From: Aigarchaeota archaeon | Lineage (GTDB): Archaea > Thermoproteota > Nitrososphaeria_A > Caldarchaeales > Calditenuaceae | DNA: 64,000 bases | Direction of reading: 5' to 3' | NCBI GenBank assembly: GCA_025059745.1 | Contig: JANXDH010000004.1 | Coordinates: 659,646 to 723,645 of the forward strand | Shown: one piece after another, positions 41,786 through 50,234 of the stretch | How positions within the stretch are numbered: position 1 is the stretch's first letter | Layout: every line of letters starts with the position of its first letter | Made by a program: the position numbers and the translations under genes | Notes under the pieces: generated by a model | Seen by the model: only the letters and a program-made list of their open reading frames with translations | Told to the model about the DNA's origin: nothing | The model's database searches: none

Positions 41786-42613
41786 TTGACCGCTCCAACC
41801 CTCTCGGAGCTGAAGAGGTTGACGGATGACGTGGTACAGATCCTCTCCAAGGAAGGCCCGGTCGTGGAGTTTGAATCGGACGAGGTCGCGTTTGTCGGCG
41901 ACATCCACGGCGATTACGAGAGCCTCTCAAGGGTCCTGAGCTATTGGGAGAGCCGGATCTGCTGGCTTGGTGACTACGTGGACAGGGGTCCCGCGCAGAT
42001 AGAGAGCGTCATAGCTCTGATGGCTGCGAAGGTCGCGGAACCGAATAGAATTATCACGCTCAGAGGAAATCATGAGACTACGAGCATGAACTACTATTAC
42101 GGGTTTTACGACGTGGTGAGGAGGAAGTTAGGCGCCGCGGCCTACGGCCTCTTCGCTAGCTTTTTCGCTCAACTGCCCTTCTGCGCCGTATGGAACGGAG
42201 AGGTGGTAGGTCTTCACGGAGGCGTACCCGAGGGGGCTGAGAGCGTCAATTACCTGAAGTACAGGCTCAGGAAGGGTGAGGAGGACGTGACGGACCCGGT
42301 GGCTCTCCAGATTATCTGGAACGACCCGAGTGAGGAAGTGTACGAGTTCTCAGAGAGTCAGAGGGGGCCGGGGTTCAGGCTGTTCGGCAGGCGAGTCGTG
42401 GAGAACTTCTTGAGGTCTAGCAATGCGAGGCTACTTATAAGAGCACACGAACCGGTTGAGGGCGGATATTCAGTTATGTTCGATGGCATGCTGGTGACCG
42501 TCTTCTCGTGCAGGTACTACGGCGTGGGTCACTCGATCGCACTGATGAGGAGAGGTAGCGGTCCGCGGGGCGTGACGATAGACTCGCTTCAACGCTCCTC
42601 AAGGTACTTGTAG
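41786..42613 (+). CDS. PPP-family serine/threonine protein phosphatase
   Basis: A 275-residue metallophosphatase with the three PPP motifs GDIHGDYES, GDYVDRGP and LRGNHETTSM, followed by LIRAHEPVEGGY. The length and SMNYYYGFYDVVRRKLG stretch match archaeal PP1/2A-like enzymes. The start is TTG; the earlier ATG at 41778 is out of frame. 13 nt after the thioredoxin-like gene. Its 3' end overlaps the MBL gene by 25 nt. Confidence 0.92.
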   Translation: MTAPTLSELKRLTDDVVQILSKEGPVVEFESDEVAFVGDIHGDYESLSRVLSYWESRICWLGDYVDRGPAQIESVIALMAAKVAEPNRIITLRGNHETTSMNYYYGFYDVVRRKLGAAAYGLFASFFAQLPFCAVWNGEVVGLHGGVPEGAESVNYLKYRLRKGEEDVTDPVALQIIWNDPSEEVYEFSESQRGPGFRLFGRRVVENFLRSSNARLLIRAHEPVEGGYSVMFDGMLVTVFSCRYYGVGHSIALMRRGSGPRGVTIDSLQRSSRYL

Positions 42614-43497
42614 GTACCGATCGTTGAGATCTTCGCGGTGTTCTTCAGCGCTGGGTGCAAGCTACCCCCTCCGAGCCTCCTCTCCAACTCGTTCACCACG
42701 ACCCTCGCGCACTCCTCCGGGCTCAGGCCCCTCCGCTTTAACTCCTCCACTCCCCTGACCCATCTCACGTAACCTTCAGCCTCTTCACTGAAGAACTCCT
42801 CAGAGGGTATGAACGTCCCGTAGTGTGCGGAGAGGACCAGCCGGGGCGAGAGCTCCGAGACCCTCCTCATGCTCCTCAGGGCCTCTTCCAGATCGAAGTT
42901 CGGGGGCGGCGTGTTCGGTACAGCTATGCTTACGAACGGGTAACGCGTCGAGAAGACGTCAGCAGAGACCACGTACCGGACGTCCTCTATGAGGAGCACT
43001 AAGTGATGCGGCGCGTGTCCGGGGGCGTATATGCTTCTGAGCGTCATGCCTCCGAGGTCTATTACCTCGTCGTCGTGTATAACTCCCACGCGTTCCTCAT
43101 TGATGGGTTTCACGGTCCCGACCTTCGCGAGGAAGCTCTCATCATAGACCGTCCTCACGCTTGAAGTCAATCTCGATGGATCGATGACGTGTCGGTACGC
43201 CTTCTCGTGCACCAGAACGCGAGCCTGAGGGTAGTGGTCGACCAGCCAGCTCGCCCCTCCGTAGTGATCCAAGTGCAGGTGCGTGGGTATGATGTAGCGT
43301 AGATCAGGACCTGTTATGCCCACGCTGCTCAGAACGTCGACGATCCTCGTGGCGCACCTCGCGTACCCAGTGTCAAGGAGTGCTGATCCTTTCTGACCGA
43401 CCACCAAGTAGGCTGCTATCGTGTTATCGAACCCCGCACCACCTGTGTCGATGATGTGGACTCCTCTGGCGACTGACGCTATGTACACCGCCACCAT
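42589..43497 (-). CDS. metallo-beta-lactamase fold hydrolase
   Basis: A 302-residue MBL-fold hydrolase: THLHLDHYGGASWL (H-x-H-x-D-H), ILDTGYARCATRI-type lead SALLDTGYARCA, YAPGHAPHHLVLLIE and VLSAHYGTF provide the metal ligands in standard order. Close in style to glyoxalase II-like and lactonase-like archaeal proteins; the substrate is unknown. It overlaps the Nudix gene by 19 nt, implying one operon. Confidence 0.88.
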   Translation of the reverse strand: MVAVYIASVARGVHIIDTGGAGFDNTIAAYLVVGQKGSALLDTGYARCATRIVDVLSSVGITGPDLRYIIPTHLHLDHYGGASWLVDHYPQARVLVHEKAYRHVIDPSRLTSSVRTVYDESFLAKVGTVKPINEERVGVIHDDEVIDLGGMTLRSIYAPGHAPHHLVLLIEDVRYVVSADVFSTRYPFVSIAVPNTPPPNFDLEEALRSMRRVSELSPRLVLSAHYGTFIPSEEFFSEEAEGYVRWVRGVEELKRRGLSPEECARVVVNELERRLGGGSLHPALKNTAKISTIGTYKYLEER

Positions 43498-43916
43498 TCT
43501 ACCCCCTCCTCCTTATCGAAGTGCCTCTTTAAGAACTGGCGCGTGCTATCCGAGACGGGGACGTCCTCAATCGCCCTGAGAGGTATCCACCCCGCCTCCA
43601 GCACCTCATCAGAGCACCTCAACTCACCTCCCGTTATCCTACCCTCGTAGTTTATCACCACGTAGTGCTCCCTGACCTCGTCACCGGATCCTATGAAGAG
43701 ATCCACGACTTCTATGGTCCTCAACAGTTCGACTGTGAGCCCCGTCTCCTCCCTGAACTCCCTTATGGCAGCGTCTTGTAATCGCTCACCGAATTTCACA
43801 CGGCCCCCAGGTATCGCCCAGAGCCCCTCACTCGGGGGCCTAGCCCTCCTCACCAAGAAAACTCTCCCGTCTCTGACGCAGACGACTCCCACTGCGACCT
43901 CTGGTGACCTCTCCAC
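43479..43916 (-). CDS. Nudix hydrolase
   Basis: A 145-residue hydrolase of nucleoside diphosphate derivatives. The Nudix box is GRVKFGERLQDAAIREF followed by REETGL, with all conserved Gly/Glu/Arg residues. The strands VGVVCVRDGRVFLVRRAR and LWAIPGG complete the fold. The substrate (oxidised nucleotide, ADP-ribose or other) cannot be read. It shares an operon with the MBL-fold hydrolase. Confidence 0.93.
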   Translation of the reverse strand: MERSPEVAVGVVCVRDGRVFLVRRARPPSEGLWAIPGGRVKFGERLQDAAIREFREETGLTVELLRTIEVVDLFIGSGDEVREHYVVINYEGRITGGELRCSDEVLEAGWIPLRAIEDVPVSDSTRQFLKRHFDKEEGVEWWRCT

Positions 43917-43964
43917 AGCTATAATAAAAATAATAAGTGTAAATAAATTGTTACGCTACGATTA

Positions 43965-44591
43965 CTAACCGCTCTTCGAGAAACTGCTCTCGGTCGTACC
44001 GACGCTCTCGGGTATCTCGGGGAACGTCGTCTTCATTCGCTGTGTTGCGATCTCGGCCGCCTCCTGTAGTATCTTGTGCGCCTCCGCATCTGACACTGCA
44101 ACGCTGGCCCCCATCGCGCCAGAGATGCTACCTGCCTCGATTATCAGTCCCTCGAGCACCTCGTCTATATGCTTCAGGTTGTGCGCGACCTCAGGTACGA
44201 TGCCGGACAGGTCTGACTGGATCTGCTTTATTATCGTCGTGGCCGGTCCTAGCACGTACATGACGTCGCCGAACTCCTTGACGGTCTCCAACCTCAAGAG
44301 CACCTTCTCCAACGAGAGCTGACTCCGCACTATCACCTTTGACATCTTCCTCAGCTGGGCTATCTCGTTCGCGTATATGGTGGCTCTACCGACATCGCCC
44401 TCCTGCTGCGCCCTCACGCACTGATCGAATAACTCCTTACCCCTAGATATCATTCTCTGGGACGTCCTGTTCAGCCTCTCCGACTGCATCTTCAGCGCCG
44501 TCACAATCTCCAAGAACCTCGCGTCTGCCTGCCATGACTTGCCGCCGTGTATGGAGTTCCTGTCAGATCTGTTGATCAGGTTCTTTATCAT
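43965..44591 (-). CDS. cdvB: ESCRT-III-like cell division protein, CdvB family
   Basis: A 208-residue Snf7-fold protein related to Sulfolobus CdvB and eukaryotic ESCRT-III, which forms membrane-constricting filaments in division. Residues 30-150 show the long basic helices (LEIVTALKMQSERLNRTSQRM, AQLRKMSKVIVRSQLSLEKVL), followed by an acidic tail ending in FPEIPESVG, which resembles a MIM2-like element for CdvC binding. No C-terminal winged-helix for CdvA is visible, so it may be a CdvB paralogue. cdvA and cdvC are not adjacent. Confidence 0.85.
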   Translation of the reverse strand: MIKNLINRSDRNSIHGGKSWQADARFLEIVTALKMQSERLNRTSQRMISRGKELFDQCVRAQQEGDVGRATIYANEIAQLRKMSKVIVRSQLSLEKVLLRLETVKEFGDVMYVLGPATTIIKQIQSDLSGIVPEVAHNLKHIDEVLEGLIIEAGSISGAMGASVAVSDAEAHKILQEAAEIATQRMKTTFPEIPESVGTTESSFSKSG

Positions 44592-44763
44592 CTCGACAGG
44601 ATTCCAAAGTCATCTACCCTATTTAGGTGTTCTCAGTGACGTGGTTGTTCGGATTCCTTAGAGATTATCGTTAGTATCTCTGGATACATATCGGGATTAT
44701 TCTTGGAACTCATGGCCCTCCAGCGCACGTATATATTTCCCTGGCGATACCTCTCGACCAGAG
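44592..44763. promoter_or_regulatory. intergenic region between cdvB and the nucleotidyltransferase-like gene
   Basis: 172 nt with no supported gene. A TATA-like ACGTATATATTTCC at 44727-44740 lies 24-37 nt before the TTG at 44764. I see no tRNA, C/D box or repeat. Confidence 0.35.
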
Positions 44764-45372
44764 TTGCACGGCATTGCGATAATATGGACTGATTTCAAGC
44801 CAGTGAAGGGTATAGAGAGAGGCCTACTACAAATTAATAACAGGCCGACTATAGAGTACGTTCTGGAGGCTCTGCCCGACGAGATAGGAGAGGTATTTCT
44901 ATCGGTCAAGGGCGAGGCAGAAGCGAGGCTTTACAACGAGATCGCCGAGAGGTACTTCGCTAGGCTACACGTCGGGAGGGGGTTGCCCATGACCGAGGAG
45001 GTCGCGCGCCTGGTCGGCGATGAAGAGATAGATTCCTTCATCATACTCCCATGTGATGCTCCACTTCTCAACAAGGGTTTCACTTCTTTCCTCTTGGAGG
45101 GGACGAAGAAGTTCTCTGCGATAATACCGCGGTCATCAGACGAGAACTGCTATTACCTGTTCTCCTCGTATAGGTCCAGAGAGTTCGTCAGAGCATGCAA
45201 CAGCGCCGATAGGAAACAGTTCGATAGCGTCGTCAATCAGATGAACAACGTCCTCTACGTGAAGCTCAGCGCTCTCAGGGTATTCGACGAGAAATTAAAC
45301 ATCTTCATGAGGGTAAACGACTTCTCGGATACGAAGAGGATCGAGTCGATCATGCGTCAGTCAAAATCTTGA
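44764..45372 (+). CDS. MobA/CobY-like nucleotidyltransferase fold protein
   Basis: A 202-residue protein with the fold of guanylyltransferases that activate molybdopterin or cobinamide: IEYVLEALPDEIGEVFLSVK, FIILPCDAPLLNKGF (the D-x-P/L loop) and a C-terminal helical tail. The N-terminal glycine-rich LAGG loop that binds the nucleotide is replaced by IWTDFKPVKGIERGLL, so catalysis may be altered or lost. The start is TTG. Followed after 12 nt by a methyltransferase. Confidence 0.6.
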   Translation: MHGIAIIWTDFKPVKGIERGLLQINNRPTIEYVLEALPDEIGEVFLSVKGEAEARLYNEIAERYFARLHVGRGLPMTEEVARLVGDEEIDSFIILPCDAPLLNKGFTSFLLEGTKKFSAIIPRSSDENCYYLFSSYRSREFVRACNSADRKQFDSVVNQMNNVLYVKLSALRVFDEKLNIFMRVNDFSDTKRIESIMRQSKS

Positions 45373-45384
45373 TGAGTTAGGACT

Positions 45385-46149
45385 ATGGACTGGTTCGATC
45401 TGGAGAGGGCGATATTCTCGTTAGGACGAAATTACAGGAGGGTGAACAGGGCCATATCTCTCGGCCTCGACGTAAAGATCCGTCGTACGGGTATCATTAG
45501 AGCGGGAATCGGCGAGGTCGTTCTCGACGTGGGAGCGGGCGACGGTTCGCTCACAAGCGAGATCCTCACGATGTCTAAATCCTCATTCGTAGTGATGTTG
45601 GACCCCCTGAGGGGGATGCTCGAGTTAGCGATCAAGACGATGAGTCGTGAGGAAGCCGCGCGAACCTGTCCTATAGTGGGTATCGCAGAGTACATGCCCC
45701 TCAGACCAAACTCGGTAGACGGAGTGTTCATGGCCTTCTCGCTCAGGGACGTTATAGACCTCAACAGGTGCCTCAGTTCCATCAAAGCTACGTTACGGGC
45801 GAGAGGTCGTCTGGTAGTGATAGACTTAGGGAGGCCCGTCTCGAGACTAATCTTTGAACTGACCAGGATCTACTGGTCTCGCCTTGCACCCGTCATCGCT
45901 ACGTTGAGAGCTGGCAGGCCCGGTCGCTCAGTCAGAGAGATCTTGCCGTCGCTTGACCGCCTCCCCACGAACCCTCTCATGACCGGTCTGCTCGGTGAGT
46001 ACTTCAGGTTAGTCTGGAGGAAGTATTACCTCTTCGGGGCCGCACAGATACTGGTCTGTCAGAAGGAGTCCGCCCTCGATACGGATGAGCCGATCGGTCG
46101 ATCGAGCTTTATTACGATCCGCGATGAACGAGTGATGACGGGCCCGTAG
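45385..46149 (+). CDS. UbiE-like class I SAM-dependent methyltransferase
   Basis: A 254-residue methyltransferase. SAM motif I is VVLDVGAGDGSLTSEIL, followed by GIAEYMPLRPNSVDGVFMAF (motif II, aspartate/phenylalanine) and LVVIDLGRP. The order fits the ubiquinone/menaquinone methyltransferase group, though the lipid substrate is unproven. The last codons, including the TAG stop, lie inside the tRNA-Arg gene (10-nt overlap). That is real on this sequence. Confidence 0.85.
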   Translation: MDWFDLERAIFSLGRNYRRVNRAISLGLDVKIRRTGIIRAGIGEVVLDVGAGDGSLTSEILTMSKSSFVVMLDPLRGMLELAIKTMSREEAARTCPIVGIAEYMPLRPNSVDGVFMAFSLRDVIDLNRCLSSIKATLRARGRLVVIDLGRPVSRLIFELTRIYWSRLAPVIATLRAGRPGRSVREILPSLDRLPTNPLMTGLLGEYFRLVWRKYYLFGAAQILVCQKESALDTDEPIGRSSFITIRDERVMTGP

Positions 46150-46212
46150 CTCAGTGGATAGAGCGCCGGCCTTCGGAGCCGGAGGTCACGGGTTCGACTC
46201 CCGTCGGGCCCG
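46140..46212 (+). tRNA. tRNA-Arg (anticodon TCG)
   Basis: 73 nt, no intron, no encoded CCA. Acceptor GGGCCCG/CGGGCCC with discriminator G, D-arm GCTCAGTGGATAGAGC, anticodon stem CCGGC/GCCGG around CTTCGGA (anticodon TCG), variable AGGTC, T-arm ACGGG/CCCGT around TTCGACT. All stems pair perfectly. A TTTATTA element at about 46109-46115 could be its TATA box inside the methyltransferase gene. Confidence 0.95.
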
Positions 46213-46261
46213 CACGCGGGCCTTAAAATCCTCACGAACTTGAATTATGAATCGATCATAA

Positions 46262-46358
46262 TGCCCCGGGCCGGGCTCGAACCGGCGACCTCCCGGTCTT
46301 CAGCCGGGCGCTCTTGGTTTAGCGGACGAGACTAAACTCCCAACTGAGCTACCGGGGC
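46262..46358 (-). tRNA. tRNA-Phe (anticodon GAA) with a 24-nt intron in the D-arm
   Basis: 97 nt. Acceptor GCCCCGG/CCGGGGC, discriminator A. Anticodon stem CCCGG/CCGGG encloses CTGAAGA (anticodon GAA), variable AGGTC, T-arm GCCGG/CCGGC around TTCGAGC. The D-arm is 40 nt where 16 is normal (GCTCAGTTGGGAGAGC), so 24 nt must be removed to leave 73. No CCA is encoded. TATA-like TTTAAGAATATATTC on the minus strand is about 25 nt upstream. Confidence 0.9.
46314..46337 (-). other. intron within the D-arm of tRNA-Phe
   Basis: The inserted stretch contains the hairpin TTTAG/CTAAA, flanked by TTGG/CCAA and GAG bulges, resembling a bulge-helix-bulge. Its exact edges are ambiguous by a few nucleotides because of repeated G/A: a symmetric cut in that fold would remove 26 nt and leave a D-loop that is too short, whereas 24 nt gives a standard tRNA-Phe. 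I give the 24-nt reading. Confidence 0.65.
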
Positions 46359-46380
46359 TTCTCTTACCAGACTGACCCCC

Positions 46381-46400
46381 CAGAATATATTCTTAAATCG
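46381..46400 (-). promoter_or_regulatory. putative TATA box for tRNA-Phe
   Basis: Minus-strand CGATTTAAGAATATATTCTG lies 23-42 nt upstream of the 5' end. Confidence 0.5.
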
Positions 46401-46450
46401 AATCTCAGACACCTTAAAGCGATTTATCCTACCCCTCATGGTTAATTTGT

Positions 46451-48172
46451 GTGCGAGACTCCTCCGTGGAGCGGGGCGTACTCGAGACCATCTGGACAGA
46501 GCGATACCCGGAGGGAGTGAAGGGCAGGGTCGAGATACCTGACATGATGTACCACGATGTGGTGTTCAAGAGCTTCAAGGATAGAGGGTCCGTCACGGGA
46601 GCGATATTCCTGGGGTCTACGTACTCCAACAGCGGCCTACTCTATCACTCACTGAGGGTCGCATCCTTCCTCAGATCAATGGGGATAGGCCCTCGGTCGA
46701 GAGTGGGGCTAGTACTGCCTAACTCGCCCCAATTCGTCGTCTCGTACTTGGGCATCCTTGCGACGGGGGCGACGGTCGTGCCGATGAACCCTCTATACAA
46801 GGCATCCGAACTAAACTACATCATCAGGAGGAGTCGATTAGAGTCGATCGTAGTGCTAGATCTCTTCTACGATGAGGTCAGGAGGGCACTCGAGGGGACC
46901 GACGTGCGGTTCTCGATCATAACGAACGTCGCTGACATGTTACCTCCCCTGAAGAGGACTCTGGGGAGAACGCTCAGAAGGGTGCCAACCGCAGACGTAC
47001 CACCTGACCGGAACCTCTTCAAATTCACCCAAGTTATGAGGTCAAAACCTATGGACCCGGAGGAGGTATATAGTGGTGATCCGGATGAGACAATAGCCGC
47101 GATATGTTTCACGAGTGGGACCACAGGCCTACCCAAGGGGGCCATGCTATCTCACAAAAATTTAGTCTCTGACGTCCACCAGAGCTATGAGTTCGCAAAG
47201 TCGTTCCTATCGGATAACGAGAGGGTCCTAGCTGTCCTACCCTTCTTTCACATCTACGGCCAGACAGCGATCATGGGATTCAGCCTCATGCACGGACACA
47301 CGTTGGTCATCATACCGAGGCCGGACCTGAGAACGGTCCTCGAGTCGATAGGGAGGTTCAAGGTGAGCGTGGTCTTTGGCGTACCATCGCTCTACAACGC
47401 CCTCATAAATTTACCGAGCTTCGACCGCGAGAAGTTCTCGAGCGTGAAGCTCTGCATCTCCGGTGCCGACAAACTCCACCCTGAGATAGCGAAGAGGTTC
47501 GAGGAGACCACTGGACTTAAGATCATCGAGGGGTACGGCCTGACGGAGACTAGCCCGGTCACTCACCTCAACCCACCCAACGCACCGCGCATAGGTTCAA
47601 TAGGGCTACCGCTGCCGAACACGTACGCCTGGATAGTTAGAGAGGAGGGGGAGGAGTTCCTGCCTATAGGTGAAGTCGGCGAGATTGTGGTCTCGGGCCC
47701 TCAGGTGATGAAGGGTTATCTGGACGACCCAGACGCTGACAAGCACGTCTTCCTCCAGAAGATGGGCATGAAGTGGATCAGAACGGGTGATATAGGCAGG
47801 ATGGACGAGGACGGGTTCTTCTACGTACTCGAGAGGAGGAAAGACCTCATAAAGTACAAAGGATGGTCGATCTACCCCACTGAGATCGAGAATATCATAC
47901 TGCGCCACGAGGCTGTGAGGTCCGCCGCCCTGGTCGGAGTACCCGACGTGAACGTGGGCGAGAGAGTGGTACTCTTCTTGACGCTGAAACCAGAGTACGG
48001 AGGGAGGATAAACGAAGTGTGGTTCTTGGAGTGGTGTAGGTCAAACCTGCCCGCGTTCGCGGTGCCCTCCAAGATCTACTTCAAAGACGAGTTGCCAGTT
48101 AGCGTGACCGGAAAGGTCATGAGGAGGCTCCTCAGAGAGGAGGCGATAATGATGGAGAGTGGTAAAGACTGA
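46451..48172 (+). CDS. AMP-forming acyl-CoA synthetase (fatty acid-CoA ligase)
   Basis: A 573-residue enzyme that activates a carboxylic acid to its CoA thioester. The P-loop-like CFTSGTTGLPKGAML, the SGADKLHPEIAKRF segment, GYGLTETSPVTHLN, the hinge WIRTGDIGRMDEDGFFYVLE and RRKDLIKYKGWSIYPTEIE are all present, as is the C-terminal lysine in VSVTGKVMRRLL. Length and motifs fit medium/long-chain substrates; the substrate is not determined. The start is GTG. Confidence 0.94.
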   Translation: MRDSSVERGVLETIWTERYPEGVKGRVEIPDMMYHDVVFKSFKDRGSVTGAIFLGSTYSNSGLLYHSLRVASFLRSMGIGPRSRVGLVLPNSPQFVVSYLGILATGATVVPMNPLYKASELNYIIRRSRLESIVVLDLFYDEVRRALEGTDVRFSIITNVADMLPPLKRTLGRTLRRVPTADVPPDRNLFKFTQVMRSKPMDPEEVYSGDPDETIAAICFTSGTTGLPKGAMLSHKNLVSDVHQSYEFAKSFLSDNERVLAVLPFFHIYGQTAIMGFSLMHGHTLVIIPRPDLRTVLESIGRFKVSVVFGVPSLYNALINLPSFDREKFSSVKLCISGADKLHPEIAKRFEETTGLKIIEGYGLTETSPVTHLNPPNAPRIGSIGLPLPNTYAWIVREEGEEFLPIGEVGEIVVSGPQVMKGYLDDPDADKHVFLQKMGMKWIRTGDIGRMDEDGFFYVLERRKDLIKYKGWSIYPTEIENIILRHEAVRSAALVGVPDVNVGERVVLFLTLKPEYGGRINEVWFLEWCRSNLPAFAVPSKIYFKDELPVSVTGKVMRRLLREEAIMMESGKD

Positions 48173-50125
48173 TCACTCGCCCTTGAACTCTGGTCTCCTC
48201 TTTGCCAAGAAGGCCGAGATGCCCTCCACAAGGTCCTTAGTGTTGAAGAGCTTACCGAACAGGATCGACTCCAATCTCAACCCATCGGATATGTGCGAGT
48301 CTAGGGCGTTCCTCACGAGGAGCTTGGCGTAGCCCAAGGCAATGGGTGGAAGTTCAGCCAGCCTCAGGGCGTACTCCCTCACCTCCTCCTCGAATTTCTC
48401 TGCACTTACGACCTTATTGATCAGGCCTATCTTGTACGCCTCGTCTGCCTTTATCCTCTCACCGAGGAGCACGATCTCCATCGCTCTCATCACCCCCACG
48501 CTCCTCACGACCTTCTGTGTCCCCCCTCCGCCCGGTATCAGTCCCAGACGTATCTCTGGCAGGCCCACCTCAGCCCTCTCAGACGCTAACCTGAGATCAC
48601 ACGCGAGCGCTAACTCAAGACCTCCACCGAGCGCGAAACCGTTTATGGCGGCGATCACCGGTTTCGGACACGACTCAATTGTCCCTGTGACCCTGTGATA
48701 TTTCTCGGACAGCTCCGTGGCTCTCTTTGATCTATCAACCTCGTTGAAAGTTTCGGCGAAAGCGAAGACGTCTGCACCAACGGAGAACGCCCTCTCCCCA
48801 CTACCTCTTAAAACCAGTACCCTAACAGACGCCTCCTTCTCTAGCATCTTGATTGCGACCTCGAGCTCATCAAGCATTTTCGGCGAGACGGCGTTGAGCC
48901 TCTGGGGTCTGTTCAAGATCACCCAGCCTATGGGCGGATCGACCTTCACTATCAATTCCTCAAAGGAGTTACGGTCAGTAGTTGAACCGGTGTCCAACAG
49001 GTCGAATAGGGTGCGGACCGGTCTATAACCTTTGCCCAACTCTACCTCCAGCTCCTCGAGAGCCCTCAGGACCTCCTCACGCTTAAAATTCCTGACGTGG
49101 GCGAACAACGAAGTCGGTAGGTTGAGTCCGAGCCTCAGTGCCTTATCGACCTCCCCGGGACCTGCTACCTGATCCTCAATCAGCCGAGCGGCCTCGTTGA
49201 TCGCCGGTGCCAGTAGCCTGACCAGGTTGACGTTTTTTCCCTTTTCAGGACTCAGAGCCGGTCCAGCACCGGTGGGAGGGTAGGCGTAGAATCCCTTACG
49301 GGATTTGAGACCCAACTCTCCTGACCTGACTTTCTCCTCCAGTCTCTGATCGTACCTGAAGGTCGAATCCCTTGCGGTCAACACCTTCATGATAGCGAGG
49401 AGTACGTCCAGCCCCACGTAGTCCGCAAGCTCGAACGCTCCCATGGGCATCCCCAGTCTGAACTTCAGGGCTGAGTCAACCTCCTCTATACCATAGGTGC
49501 CCCTGGCGACCAAGTGGGATACCGTCTCAAACAGTCTAGCTATGACTCTGTTGACCACGAAACCCGGTACGTCTCTCTTAACGAGTACCGGAGTCTTCCC
49601 CAATCTCTCTATGAGGGATACCGCGAGGTCTTTCGTCTCGCTCGACGTTCTATCCCCCAATATCACCTCAACCAGTTCAATGACCTGTGGTGGGTTGAAG
49701 AAGTGCATGCCCAAGAACCTCTCCGGCCTACTCAATGCCTCCGCCAACTCGTTGATGGGGATCGAGCTCGTGTTGGTCGCTATCAGCCTAACTCTCTCCG
49801 CGCACTCCTCAGCCCTCCTCAGGACGTTAGCTTTCACGTCTTTGTCCTCAAAGACCGACTCGATCACGACGTCAGCGTCTACCACAGCTCGATCTAACGA
49901 CGAGTCCGTCTTTATGCGGCTGAGCACACTGTCCGCGTCCTCCCTTGAGAGTCTCCCCCTCTCCACCGATCGCTCTAAACTCAGCCTAACCCGCTCCAGT
50001 GCGCTCCTCAGGGCCTCCTCTGATATGTCCACCATCACCACCTCAAATCCGTGCATCGCAGCGACTTGTGCTATGCCGTGACCCATCGCCCCCGCCCCTA
50101 TCACTGCCAGCTTACTGATCTCCAT
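48173..50125 (-). CDS. 3-hydroxyacyl-CoA dehydrogenase/enoyl-CoA hydratase fusion
   Basis: A 650-residue bifunctional protein. The N-terminal part (1 to about 380) is 3-hydroxyacyl-CoA dehydrogenase: NAD motif GAGAMGHGIAQVAA, IATNTSSIPINELAEAL, RFLGMHFFNPPQVIELVEV. The C-terminal part (about 390-650) is a crotonase: GSGERAFSVGADVFAFAE, INGFALGGGLELALACDLRLA, PEIRLGLIPGGGGTQ with both catalytic glutamate regions. The dehydrogenase-first order is the archaeal type, and a similar fusion serves beta-oxidation and the 3-hydroxypropionate/4-hydroxybutyrate cycle in other archaea. Confidence 0.94.
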   Translation of the reverse strand: MEISKLAVIGAGAMGHGIAQVAAMHGFEVVMVDISEEALRSALERVRLSLERSVERGRLSREDADSVLSRIKTDSSLDRAVVDADVVIESVFEDKDVKANVLRRAEECAERVRLIATNTSSIPINELAEALSRPERFLGMHFFNPPQVIELVEVILGDRTSSETKDLAVSLIERLGKTPVLVKRDVPGFVVNRVIARLFETVSHLVARGTYGIEEVDSALKFRLGMPMGAFELADYVGLDVLLAIMKVLTARDSTFRYDQRLEEKVRSGELGLKSRKGFYAYPPTGAGPALSPEKGKNVNLVRLLAPAINEAARLIEDQVAGPGEVDKALRLGLNLPTSLFAHVRNFKREEVLRALEELEVELGKGYRPVRTLFDLLDTGSTTDRNSFEELIVKVDPPIGWVILNRPQRLNAVSPKMLDELEVAIKMLEKEASVRVLVLRGSGERAFSVGADVFAFAETFNEVDRSKRATELSEKYHRVTGTIESCPKPVIAAINGFALGGGLELALACDLRLASERAEVGLPEIRLGLIPGGGGTQKVVRSVGVMRAMEIVLLGERIKADEAYKIGLINKVVSAEKFEEEVREYALRLAELPPIALGYAKLLVRNALDSHISDGLRLESILFGKLFNTKDLVEGISAFLAKRRPEFKGE

Positions 50126-50234
50126 CCTTGTAGATCGTCCGGGACCTCCCTAATATCGTTATTTGGGCCTTTCCGTCACGGAGACAGGATATATTGAACC
50201 AAGTCCAATAGGGGATGAGGGGTAGTGGGATAGT

